Source: an uncultured beta proteobacterium (GTDB lineage: Bacteria; Pseudomonadota; Gammaproteobacteria; Burkholderiales; Burkholderiaceae). From it: DNA of 19,398 nt. The stretch covers positions 1 to 19,398 of the forward strand of contig CAIMPQ010000129.1 of assembly GCA_903843315.1 (NCBI GenBank), written 5' to 3'. A program made the position numbers and the translations under genes. Below the pieces are notes generated by a model. That model was given only the letters and a program-made list of their open reading frames with translations. It made no database searches and was not told the DNA's origin. Position 1 is the first letter of the stretch. The number at the start of each line of letters is the position of its first letter. Of the stretch, positions 1 through 7,168 are shown one piece after another.

Positions 1-1
1 C

Positions 2-664
2 TTAATCTGGGCTGGCTTTGAAAACGCCAGAGCCTGGATTGCGCCATTATTTTTTGTCATGCTCATCATTCCCCTGATCACGATTAGCTTGCTGGTATTG
101 ATTGCTTTTTCCACTGTGCCTGCTATTGTCAGCATTGTGGTCAGACAAGCGCATTACCAGGATCTGGAATGCAAGCGTGGCGGCGGTTTATTTGGAAGCT
201 TAATTTATACCTTGTGGTCTGCATTGATTTGTCTTGTATTAGTCATGCTGACATTGCCTGTATGGTGGATTCCTCCATTGGTAGCGGTATTGCCACCGTT
301 GCTTTGGGGGTGGTTGACAATGCGCCTCATGTCTTACGATGTGCTTGCTAAGCATGCTAGCGTAGATGAGCGTGATCAGCTAATCGAAAAATATCGTTGG
401 CCTTTGTTGTGGATGGGTATTGCCTCTGGGATGCTTGGCGCGGTGCCTACCTTCTTTTGGGCTACATCCGCGTTGGCCTTAGTCTTATTCCCGTTAGTGA
501 GCTTTGTAGCGCTGTGGATTTATTCTTTAATTTTTGTCTTCGCAGCACTTTGGTTTAGTCACTTCTTACTGGATGCTTTAAAAGAAATGCGACAAGAAGA
601 ATTGGATAAAGCGTTAACAGTGCACTCGCGTGTAGTGGATATGGAACTCCCTTACCATGGTTGA
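2..664 (+). CDS. EI24-domain (CysZ-like) integral membrane protein, 5' end missing
   Basis: The reading frame is open to the left edge: 19 codons precede the first ATG at 59 (they read LIWAGFENARAWIAPLFFV), so the true start probably lies outside the window and this is a C-terminal part. The protein is very hydrophobic, with about five or six membrane segments. These include the stretch around the ATG at 59, a block at roughly codons 45-90 after that ATG, and a long block at about codons 110-175. The motif LMSYDVLAKHAS after the middle segments is typical of bacterial EI24 (PF07264) proteins, the family of the sulfate permease CysZ. Actual substrate is unknown. The last 8 bases overlap the next gene (ATGGTTGA), suggesting translational coupling. 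The family call is from recognition; transport function is inference. Confidence 0.8.
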   Translation, partial: LIWAGFENARAWIAPLFFVMLIIPLITISLLVLIAFSTVPAIVSIVVRQAHYQDLECKRGGGLFGSLIYTLWSALICLVLVMLTLPVWWIPPLVAVLPPLLWGWLTMRLMSYDVLAKHASVDERDQLIEKYRWPLLWMGIASGMLGAVPTFFWATSALALVLFPLVSFVALWIYSLIFVFAALWFSHFLLDALKEMRQEELDKALTVHSRVVDMELPYHG

Positions 665-1526
665 TGCAATCAAAAAAGTTGGAATAGATGTGCCTGCTGT
701 AGTAGAGCCTATTAAAGCGCAACGTCGCTTTGGCATAATCGTTATTGGTGATGAGATCTTGTCTGGTCGTCGTCAAGATAAGCATCTGGCAACACTCATT
801 GATTTACTGAATGAAAGAGGCTTAAGCCTTGCTTGGGCTAAGTATGTAGCCGATGATCCTGAGCAAATTACCGCAACACTGAAAGCCAGTTTCGCCAGTG
901 GCGATGTGGTGTTTAGTACTGGTGGTATTGGTGCAACGCCGGATGATCACACGCGTCAATGCGCCGCATTAGCGCTGGGAACCAAAACAGAATTACATCC
1001 AAGCGCACAAGAATTGATTGCGGGTCGAATTCAGTCGATGGCTGAAGGTGATCCCATTAAGGCAGATTTAAATACACCAGAGAATCAACAACGCTTCAAG
1101 ATGGGTGAGTTTCCAATCGGCAGCGAAATCATTCCGAATCCCTATAACCAGATTCCGGGCTTTCGAATTCAAGAACACCATTTTGTTCCTGGCTTTCCGG
1201 TGATGGCTGCGCCCATGATGGCATGGTGCCTTGATACTTATTACCAAGATCTCTTTCATCAAGAGAACAGAGTAGAGCAGAGTTTCATTGTCCCCATGGG
1301 AATCGAATCTACTTTGACGCCGTTAATGGAGCGTATAGAGGCAAGTTATCCTGGCGTGAAGGTCTTTAGCCTACCCTCGGTTGGCGATGCCACAAAGGGC
1401 GGGGTTTACGCCCAACGCCACATTGAGCTGGGTATTAAAGGGAACGCCAATCTACTAGAAAGCGCTTGGATTGCTCTTAGGGCTGGCACCCAAGACCTGG
1501 GTTATGAAATCCACGATATCAGCTAA
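657..1526 (+). CDS. Molybdopterin-binding domain protein (CinA N-terminal/MoaB-like), stand-alone
   Basis: The 289-residue soluble protein carries one MoCF_biosynth (PF00994) domain from about residue 22. It begins FGIIVIGDEILSGRRQDKH and contains the GGIGATPDDHT loop typical of MoaB/MogA/CinA, then a C-terminal part with the FxPGFPVM motif seen in CinA N-terminal proteins. The nicotinamide-nucleotide amidohydrolase domain of full CinA is absent. Related proteins bind molybdopterin or act as pyrophosphatases; the substrate here is not known. The start at 657 has no good Shine-Dalgarno but overlaps the upstream stop by 8 bases, so translation probably depends on the EI24 gene. About 20 residues before the domain are not conserved-looking, so a later start cannot be excluded. 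Confidence 0.82.
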   Translation: MVDAIKKVGIDVPAVVEPIKAQRRFGIIVIGDEILSGRRQDKHLATLIDLLNERGLSLAWAKYVADDPEQITATLKASFASGDVVFSTGGIGATPDDHTRQCAALALGTKTELHPSAQELIAGRIQSMAEGDPIKADLNTPENQQRFKMGEFPIGSEIIPNPYNQIPGFRIQEHHFVPGFPVMAAPMMAWCLDTYYQDLFHQENRVEQSFIVPMGIESTLTPLMERIEASYPGVKVFSLPSVGDATKGGVYAQRHIELGIKGNANLLESAWIALRAGTQDLGYEIHDIS

Positions 1527-1540
1527 GTAGTAAGCAATCC

Positions 1541-1565
1541 TATTTGCACCAAATAAGTGCAAATA
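1541..1565 (+). promoter_or_regulatory. NtrC-type binding site 1 upstream of glnA
   Basis: A perfect inverted repeat has 9-base arms TATTTGCAC and GTGCAAATA around a 7-base spacer. Its core TGCAC-N7-GTGCA (1545-1561) matches the known NtrC consensus. It lies about 190 bases before glnA. On RNA it could form a hairpin, but the following T-run (1571-1575) starts five bases after the stem, so I prefer an operator to a terminator. Confidence 0.72.
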
Positions 1566-1595
1566 GAGGGTTTTTGACTGATAGCGAAGGAATTG

Positions 1596-1612
1596 AGCAC
1601 TTAATTAGTGCA
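1596..1612 (+). promoter_or_regulatory. NtrC-type binding site 2 upstream of glnA
   Basis: The sequence AGCAC-N7-GTGCA differs from the NtrC core TGCAC-N7-GTGCA at one base. Its centre (1604) is 51 bp from the centre of site 1 (1553), close to five helical turns, so two dimers would sit on the same face of the DNA, as in the enterobacterial glnA enhancer. Confidence 0.65.
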
Positions 1613-1660
1613 ATAATGAGGGTTCCCATTTGTTTGCTTCAGTAAATTACATACATCCAA

Positions 1661-1678
1661 TAGGCATGTTTGGTGCCT
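1661..1678 (+). promoter_or_regulatory. Candidate sigma-54 (-24/-12) promoter of glnA
   Basis: TAGGCATG-TTTG-GTGCC has GG at 1663-1664 and GC at 1675-1676 with exactly ten bases between, the spacing required by sigma-54. The wider match to TGGCACG-N4-TTGCA has several mismatches. Transcription would start near 1688, placing the NtrC sites at about -84 and -135, a plausible enhancer distance. Doubt comes from the altered NtrC encoded at 4302-5753. I found no convincing sigma-70 promoter in the same leader. Confidence 0.45.
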
Positions 1679-1741
1679 GGAATGAACAAGGGTGTATGCC
1701 TTGAGTTTGAATTCCGAATTTAGTTAATAGAGGAGATTTGC

Positions 1742-3157
1742 ATGACGAAGACCGTCGCTGATGTGATGAAGTTAGTTAAAGAGAAAGAATGTACTTTTGT
1801 TGATTTCCGCTTTGTAGATACAAAGGGTAAAGAACAGCACACTACAGTTCCTATCTCAGCTTTTGACGAAGACAAATTTGAGAACGGTCATGCATTTGAC
1901 GGTTCTTCTATCGCTGGTTGGAAGGGTATTGAAGCTTCGGACATGTTGCTCAAACCAGATCCAACAGCTGCTTACATTGACCCATTTTATGAAGAGCCAA
2001 CCTTGGTTCTCACTTGTGACGTGATCGAGCCAGCAGATGGCAAAGGTTATGACCGTGACCCACGTTCTATTGCAAAACGCGCTGAAGCTTATTTGAAGAG
2101 TACGGGTTTAGGTGATGCTGCTTATTTTGGTCCAGAGCCAGAATTCTTTATTTTTGATGGCGTTCGCTGGGGTGCAGACATGCAGGGTTGCTTCGTGAAG
2201 ATTGATTCCGAAGAAGCGCCATGGTCATCAGGTGCAGAAATCGAAGGTGGTAACACTGGTCACCGTCCAGGTAAAAAAGGCGGCTACTTCCCAGTTGCTC
2301 CTGTTGATACATTCCAAGATATGCGTTCTGAAATGTGCTTGATTCTTGAATCATTGGGTATTCCAGTGGAAGTTCACCACCATGAAGTTGCTGGTCAAGG
2401 CCAAAACGAATTGGGTACTAAGTTCAGCACATTGACCCAACGCGCTGACTGGACTATCTGGCAGAAATATGTCATTCATAACGTTGCTCATGCTTATGGC
2501 AAGACAGCAACCTTTATGCCTAAGCCAGTAGTTGGCGATAATGGTTCAGGTATGCACGTTCACCAATCTGTTTGGAAAAACGGCGAGAACTTGTTTGCTG
2601 GTAATGGTTATGCTGGTTTGTCAGAGTTTGCTCTGTTCTACATCGGCGGCATCATTAAGCACGCTAAAGCATTGAACGCGATTACTAACCCAGGTACAAA
2701 CTCATACAAGCGTTTGGTTCCAGGCTTTGAGGCTCCAGTGAAGTTGGCTTACTCAGCACGCAATCGTTCTGCTTCTATCCGTATTCCGCACGTTCCGAAT
2801 CCTAAGGGTCGTCGTATTGAAACGCGCTTCCCAGATCCATTGGCCAACCCATACCTCTGCTTCTCTGCCTTGTTGATGGCTGGTTTGGATGGCGTACAGA
2901 ACAAGATTCACCCAGGCGAAGCTGCCGATAAGAACTTGTATGACTTGCCTCCAGAAGAAGATGCAAAAATTCCAACCGTGTGCGCAAGTTTGGAAGAGGC
3001 TTTAGATGCATTGAAGAAAGATCATGAGTTCTTGACTCGTGGTGGAGTATTTACAGAGTCTATGATTGATGCCTATATCAATTTGAAGATGGAAGATGTC
3101 ACACGTTTCCGTATGACAACGCATCCAATCGAATTTGATATGTACTACTCCCTGTAA
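1742..3157 (+). CDS. glnA: Glutamine synthetase, type I (adenylylated form)
   Basis: Glutamine synthetase makes glutamine from glutamate, ammonia and ATP, the main ammonium-assimilation step, as a cytoplasmic dodecamer. The 471 residues match the usual GSI length. Visible motifs, in order: DGSSIAGW near residue 54, the beta-grasp/catalytic junction FGPEPEFFIFD, VEVHHHEVAGQGQNE with metal ligands, the ATP-binding KPVVGDNGSGMHVHQS, the glutamate-loop region NPGTNSYKRLVPGFEAP, and SARNRSASIRIP. Tyr-400 in NLYDLPPEE corresponds to the tyrosine adenylylated by GlnE, so this is the GSI-beta type. A good ribosome site (AGAGGAG, 1729-1735) precedes the ATG. The leader has two NtrC-like sites and a sigma-54-like element; ntrB follows after 14 bases, with a terminator just beyond. 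Confidence 0.98.
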   Translation: MTKTVADVMKLVKEKECTFVDFRFVDTKGKEQHTTVPISAFDEDKFENGHAFDGSSIAGWKGIEASDMLLKPDPTAAYIDPFYEEPTLVLTCDVIEPADGKGYDRDPRSIAKRAEAYLKSTGLGDAAYFGPEPEFFIFDGVRWGADMQGCFVKIDSEEAPWSSGAEIEGGNTGHRPGKKGGYFPVAPVDTFQDMRSEMCLILESLGIPVEVHHHEVAGQGQNELGTKFSTLTQRADWTIWQKYVIHNVAHAYGKTATFMPKPVVGDNGSGMHVHQSVWKNGENLFAGNGYAGLSEFALFYIGGIIKHAKALNAITNPGTNSYKRLVPGFEAPVKLAYSARNRSASIRIPHVPNPKGRRIETRFPDPLANPYLCFSALLMAGLDGVQNKIHPGEAADKNLYDLPPEEDAKIPTVCASLEEALDALKKDHEFLTRGGVFTESMIDAYINLKMEDVTRFRMTTHPIEFDMYYSL

Positions 3158-3160
3158 GCG

Positions 3161-3174
3161 AAGGAGAGAACTTG
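3161..3174 (+). promoter_or_regulatory. Ribosome binding site supporting a TTG start for ntrB
   Basis: AAGGAGA at 3161-3167 sits five bases (counted from GGAG) before the TTG at 3172. No other start candidate near the conserved N-terminus, such as TTG 3238 or ATG 3250, has a comparable site. This fixes the ntrB start upstream of the terminator hairpin at 3204-3231. Confidence 0.7.
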
Positions 3175-4305
3175 AGCGCAGGTCTGTTGCGCAATTCGTT
3201 CAAGGGAGCAGCTTCGGCTGCTCCTTTTTTTCCGACATTGCTTGATCAGATGCCAAATGCCATTGTGGTATTTATGGCTGAGAACCAACAATTGGTTTAT
3301 GTAAATCCAGCTGCTGAGTCAGCGCTGGATCTCTCACGTAAATCTCTTGAGGGTCAATCTGTGCAGGATTTGTTTGGCGATACAGGTGCGTTAAATGACA
3401 TGATTACCGAGGTAAAACTCGGACATGTTCAAGCGCAGCGTCAAGAAATGGTTTTACATTCATTACCAGGAAGTATTCATCAAGATTCGATCCCGGCACA
3501 TGTGGTTGTCGCTGCGCTAGAAGATCCCGACTTAATCATGATGGAGTGGTTTCCCATTGACCAGCAGCTACGGAGCGAACGTGATGAGCGCGTTACGCAG
3601 CAAGTGGAAGCGAATAAACAATTAATGCGCAATTTAGCGCATGAGATTAAAAATCCACTCGGCGGAATCCGTGGCGCAGCCCAGTTATTAGAATTTGAGT
3701 TGCCTGAAAAAGGCCTGCGTGAATACACTCAAGTCATCATTAAGGAATCTGATCGCCTTCAAACTTTGGTAGATCGATTATTAGCACCACATCGTAAGGC
3801 CCATGTCATGGAGGCCTTTAGTGTGCATGAAGCACTCGAGCGTGTGCGTAGCTTAGTCCTTGCAGAATTTCCTAAGGGCTTAAAAATTATTCGGAACTAC
3901 GATACTAGTCTTCCGGATGTAATGGGCGATCGTGAACAACTGATTCAGGCAGTTTTAAATATTGTGCATAACGCAGCACAAGCACTTTCTGAAGAGATTC
4001 AGACTGGCGTAGCTCAAATTGAATTAAAAACCCGAGTCGCAAGGTCGGTCACGATCGCAAAACATCGTTACAAACTTGCGATGGATCTGCATGTAGTTGA
4101 TAACGGACCTGGTATTCCAGAAGAAATCATTGAGCGTATTTTCTTTCCCCTCGTTTCTGGTAGAGAAGGGGGTAGTGGTTTGGGTCTTACATTAGCACAA
4201 ACCTTTGTGCAGCAACATCAGGGCTTTATTGCATGTGATAGCCGCCCTGGACGTACCGATTTTCATATTCAAATTCCATACCGTAGGCAGGAGAAAGCAT
4301 CATGA
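3172..4305 (+). CDS. ntrB: Nitrogen regulation sensor histidine kinase NtrB (GlnL)
   Basis: NtrB is the cytoplasmic PII-controlled kinase/phosphatase of NtrC. The 377-residue protein has an N-terminal PAS domain (about residues 20-130, containing YVNPAAESALDLS), the H-box LAHEIKNPLGGIRGAAQLLE with phospho-acceptor His-157, the N-box NIVHNAAQAL, and G boxes DNGPGIP and GREGGSGLGLTLAQ. All kinase motifs look intact. The start is TTG, supported by an adjacent ribosome site; starting at the first ATG (3250) would remove the first helix of the PAS domain. Codons 12-20 (GAASAAPFF) are written by a terminator hairpin. The stop overlaps the ntrC start by 4 bases (ATGA), so the two are translationally coupled. 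Confidence 0.95.
   Translation: MSAGLLRNSFKGAASAAPFFPTLLDQMPNAIVVFMAENQQLVYVNPAAESALDLSRKSLEGQSVQDLFGDTGALNDMITEVKLGHVQAQRQEMVLHSLPGSIHQDSIPAHVVVAALEDPDLIMMEWFPIDQQLRSERDERVTQQVEANKQLMRNLAHEIKNPLGGIRGAAQLLEFELPEKGLREYTQVIIKESDRLQTLVDRLLAPHRKAHVMEAFSVHEALERVRSLVLAEFPKGLKIIRNYDTSLPDVMGDREQLIQAVLNIVHNAAQALSEEIQTGVAQIELKTRVARSVTIAKHRYKLAMDLHVVDNGPGIPEEIIERIFFPLVSGREGGSGLGLTLAQTFVQQHQGFIACDSRPGRTDFHIQIPYRRQEKAS
3204..3231 (+). terminator. Intrinsic terminator inside the ntrB coding start
   Basis: A perfect 8-bp stem, GGAGCAGC (3205-3212) and GCTGCTCC (3217-3224), closes a TTCG tetraloop and is followed at once by seven T (3225-3231). This is a textbook rho-independent terminator placed about 50 bases after the glnA stop but about 30 bases inside the ntrB reading frame. 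It should end most glnA transcripts while letting some continue into ntrBC-xth. Confidence 0.85.
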
Positions 4306-5753
4306 AACCAATTTGGATCGTCGATGATGACCAATCAATTCGTTGGGTCTTAGAGAAAGCCTTAGCGCGTGAGAATATTCCGCACAAGAGCTTCTCCAAT
4401 CCAAATGATGTTCTGAATGCATTAGAGAAAGAGTCGCCTCAGGTTCTCATCTCAGATATTCGCATGCCCCGCGGTAATGGCTTGGATTTATTGCAACACG
4501 TAAAGGCCAGTCATCCGAATTTGCCCGTCATCATCATGACTGCCTATTCAGATTTGGATTCTGCAGTGTCGTCATTTCAGGGTGGCGCATTTGAATACCT
4601 CACCAAACCGTTTGATGTAGAAAAAGCTGTTGAGTTAATCCACCGTGCGGTAGAGCAGGGGATACGCAATGAATCTGGCACTAAGGACCCTGCCGGTTGG
4701 AGACAAGAATCGACAGAGATAATTGGCCAGGCTCCAGCAATGCAGGAAATCTTTCGGGCAATTGGTCGTTTAGCCCAATCCCATGCAACCGTATTGATTA
4801 CTGGCGAATCCGGAACTGGGAAAGAGTTAGTTGCACATGCGCTTCATAAGCATAGCCCAAGATCTAAAGGCCCATTTGTATCTTTAAGCACCTCAGCTGT
4901 TCCTAAAGATCTACTCGAATCTGAATTGTTCGGTCATGAGCGTGGGGCGTTCCCAGGGGCGCAGACTTTACGTCGTGGTCGTTTTGAGCAGGCGGATGGC
5001 GGTACATTATTCTTAGGTGAAATCGGTGACCTACCATTTGATTTGCAGACACGCCTCCTGCGCGTATTGTCAGATGGTCATTTTTACCGCCTAGGTGGAC
5101 AAGATCCAATCAAGGCCAATGTTCGTATCATCGCTTCTACGCATCAAAACCTGGATACCAGAGTAGCAGCAGGATTTTTCCGTGAAGACTTACTGCATCG
5201 CTTGAATGTGATTCGTCTGCGGATGCCTGCATTACGCGAGCGTAGTGAAGATATTCCGATGTTAGCAAGACACTTCATGCTCAGTTGCGCTAAATCATTA
5301 GGAGTTGATCCTAAAAAGCTTTCTGACGAGGTGCTTAAAGAAATCGCTGCACTGCCATTCCCGGGTAATGTTCGTCAATTAGAGAACTTATGCCATTGGC
5401 TCACTGTGATGACGCCAGCTAACGTTATTGGCGTTAGCGATCTGCCTGCCGATATCGTTGCAGAGGCTAGTGAGCAGCCAGTCATTTTGCATGGTGACTC
5501 ATCTCCAAGTAACCCAGCTGCTGCAAAGGTTCTAGCTGGAGATTGGGAGAGCGGTCTTGGACGTTTGGCTGTGAAAATGCTGCAGGATGGCGATAAAGAG
5601 GTTTACGATGCGCTATGCTCACGTTTTGAGAAAGCGGTATTGCAAGCGGCGCTTGAGGTAACTCGGGGTCGTCGAGTAGAGGCAGCGCAACGCCTTGGCA
5701 TCGGTCGCAATACGATTACCCGTAAATTGCAGGAACTGGGGATAGATGACTGA
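4302..5753 (+). CDS. ntrC: Nitrogen response regulator NtrC (GlnG) with altered AAA+ motifs
   Basis: NtrC is the DNA-binding regulator phosphorylated by NtrB. The 483 residues show a receiver (acid pocket DDD 8-10, phospho-acceptor Asp-52 in ISDIRMP, KPF loop), an AAA+ domain (Walker A GESGTGKE 168-175, SELFGHERG, sensor-I region IIASTHQNLD, arginine-finger region FREDLLHRLNV, PGNVRQLEN) and a C-terminal Fis-type helix-turn-helix (AAQRLGIGRNTITRKLQELG). Two hallmark motifs are changed. The sigma-54 contact loop at 215-220 reads GAFPGA instead of GAFTGA, and Walker B reads LFLGE (Gly-239) instead of LFLDE. In the family these residues are needed for sigma-54 remodelling and ATP hydrolysis. The protein is therefore probably an NtrC by descent that is not a standard sigma-54 activator. 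It overlaps ntrB by 4 bases and xth by 8. Confidence 0.95.
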   Translation: MKPIWIVDDDQSIRWVLEKALARENIPHKSFSNPNDVLNALEKESPQVLISDIRMPRGNGLDLLQHVKASHPNLPVIIMTAYSDLDSAVSSFQGGAFEYLTKPFDVEKAVELIHRAVEQGIRNESGTKDPAGWRQESTEIIGQAPAMQEIFRAIGRLAQSHATVLITGESGTGKELVAHALHKHSPRSKGPFVSLSTSAVPKDLLESELFGHERGAFPGAQTLRRGRFEQADGGTLFLGEIGDLPFDLQTRLLRVLSDGHFYRLGGQDPIKANVRIIASTHQNLDTRVAAGFFREDLLHRLNVIRLRMPALRERSEDIPMLARHFMLSCAKSLGVDPKKLSDEVLKEIAALPFPGNVRQLENLCHWLTVMTPANVIGVSDLPADIVAEASEQPVILHGDSSPSNPAAAKVLAGDWESGLGRLAVKMLQDGDKEVYDALCSRFEKAVLQAALEVTRGRRVEAAQRLGIGRNTITRKLQELGIDD

Positions 5754-6591
5754 TTCAATTCGAATTGCGGCGTGGAATGTTAATTCCTTAAAGGTGCGCC
5801 TTCCCCACGTGCTTCGTTGGTTACAAGATCAAGAGAGAAAAAACCAGCCAATTGATGCTTTGTGCTTGCAAGAGCTTAAGCTCACGGATGATAAGTATCC
5901 CCACCAAGATCTAGAGGCAACAGGTTACCTCAGCCTCGCTGCTGGGCAAAAGACCTATAACGGTGTTGCTATCATTGTCCGCAAAGCAGCCTTAGCCCCA
6001 ATTGCATCAGATATAGCAACAACTTTTCTGAAGCCCAGTAGAAATATTCCTAACTACCAAGATGAGCAGCAGCGCATCTTAGCGGCAACCATTCCATTTG
6101 CAGGAATGCAACCCATTAGACTCATTTCCGCTTACTTTCCAAATGGACAATCACCCGATAGCGATAAGTTCATCTATAAACTGAATTGGTTAAGCGCGTT
6201 ACAAAATTGGTTAGAGCAAGAGCTTCAACAAAACCAACGCTTAGCCTTACTAGGTGACTTCAATATTGCACCAGCAGATGCAGATGTCCATGATCCTCAA
6301 GCTTGGGAAGGGCAGAACTTGGTATCTCCACCAGAGAGAAACGCTTTCCAAGAATTAATCAAGCTCGGATTGTCTGATTCCTTCCGAATGTTTGAGCAAG
6401 CACCCAAAACCTTTAGTTGGTGGGACTACCGTATGATGGGGTTCAGAAGAAATGCCGGTATGCGTATTGATCACGTTCTGCTTAGTAAGGCATTGCAAGA
6501 AAAATGCAGTTCCAGTATTGTTGATAAAGAGCCTAGAGCCTGGGAGCAACCATCAGATCACGCTCCCATAATTGCCACTATTCAGAAGTAA
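5746..6591 (+). CDS. xth: Exodeoxyribonuclease III
   Basis: This is an AP endonuclease and 3'-5' exonuclease of base-excision repair, of the exonuclease-endonuclease-phosphatase fold. The 281 residues fit the family. Visible catalytic elements are WNVNS (Asn-11), LQELK (metal ligand Glu-43), AYFPNG, LLGDFNIAP (Asp-171, Asn-173), TFSWWDYR, RIDHVL, and the C-terminal SDHAP with the Asp-271/His-272 pair. Its start overlaps the end of ntrC by 8 bases (ATGACTGA), so it is probably translated from the glnA-ntrBC transcript. No terminator is seen directly after it. Confidence 0.95.
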   Translation: MTDSIRIAAWNVNSLKVRLPHVLRWLQDQERKNQPIDALCLQELKLTDDKYPHQDLEATGYLSLAAGQKTYNGVAIIVRKAALAPIASDIATTFLKPSRNIPNYQDEQQRILAATIPFAGMQPIRLISAYFPNGQSPDSDKFIYKLNWLSALQNWLEQELQQNQRLALLGDFNIAPADADVHDPQAWEGQNLVSPPERNAFQELIKLGLSDSFRMFEQAPKTFSWWDYRMMGFRRNAGMRIDHVLLSKALQEKCSSSIVDKEPRAWEQPSDHAPIIATIQK

Positions 6592-6614
6592 TTCGCAATC
6601 TCATAAAAAGTGAA

Positions 6615-7082
6615 ATGATGATGAAATCAATTAAGCCTTTATTTGCAATAGCCTTAGCTATCCTAGCCACGAATGCATTAGCGCTTACCCATCTCGATGG
6701 CAAAGTGCCCTACGAAGATATCGATGCGACGCTGATTACTATTGTGGGAGCCCCCAAGACAACGCTAGGGCAGGATTTTAAATATCCAACAGGGCAACCA
6801 CTCATTAAGGCTTTTCTGATCGATATTCCAGTAGGTAAGCAAACCGAGCTTCATAAACATTATGTTCCTCTTTATATTTATGTAGTGTCTGGGGATTTGG
6901 AAGTAGATTATGGAAGCAAGGGTAAGAAAATCTATAAACCAGGCACGTCTTTTGTAGAGGCCATGGATTGGTGTCACCTAGGTAAGGTATCAGGCAAAAC
7001 ACCTGTAAAAGTGATTGGTGTTTACTTAGGCGAAACCAACCCAGACCAAATTAAACCCACAAGCTGTACCGAGCCAAATTAA
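6615..7082 (+). CDS. Exported small cupin-domain protein
   Basis: The 155-residue protein begins with a typical signal peptide: basic MMMKSIK, then a hydrophobic run FAIALAILA, with a likely cleavage after ALA near residue 24. It should be periplasmic. The mature part is a single cupin barrel. The first motif resembles PVGKQTELHKHYVPLYIYVVSG, with metal-ligand-like His residues and a glutamate or tyrosine replacement, and the second resembles KPGTSFVEAMDWCHLGKV. Substrate unknown; related exported cupins are mostly uncharacterised. Three ATG codons in a row (6615, 6618, 6621) make the exact start uncertain. The weak AAGTGA at about 6608-6613 fits 6621 best by spacing. It follows xth after 23 bases and may share its transcript. 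Confidence 0.8.
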   Translation: MMMKSIKPLFAIALAILATNALALTHLDGKVPYEDIDATLITIVGAPKTTLGQDFKYPTGQPLIKAFLIDIPVGKQTELHKHYVPLYIYVVSGDLEVDYGSKGKKIYKPGTSFVEAMDWCHLGKVSGKTPVKVIGVYLGETNPDQIKPTSCTEPN

Positions 7083-7168
7083 ATTAGTAGCGTTTGTAGG
7101 CTAGTTTTAACTTTAGAAATCGTCGGGCTGCAGGCCATGATGGCTACCTAAAAGAAAGAAAAGGATTT

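Noticed and set aside
1541..1576. Palindrome after the molybdopterin-binding gene read as a rho-independent terminator
   Set aside because: The stem is AT-rich, the T-run begins five bases after it, and the symmetry matches the NtrC consensus with a second site at helical spacing, so an operator explains it better.
7122..7150. Short dyad GCCAT-G-ATGGC before the yqhA-like gene as a terminator or operator
   Set aside because: The one-base centre cannot form a hairpin, no T-run follows, and five-base arms are easily expected by chance.
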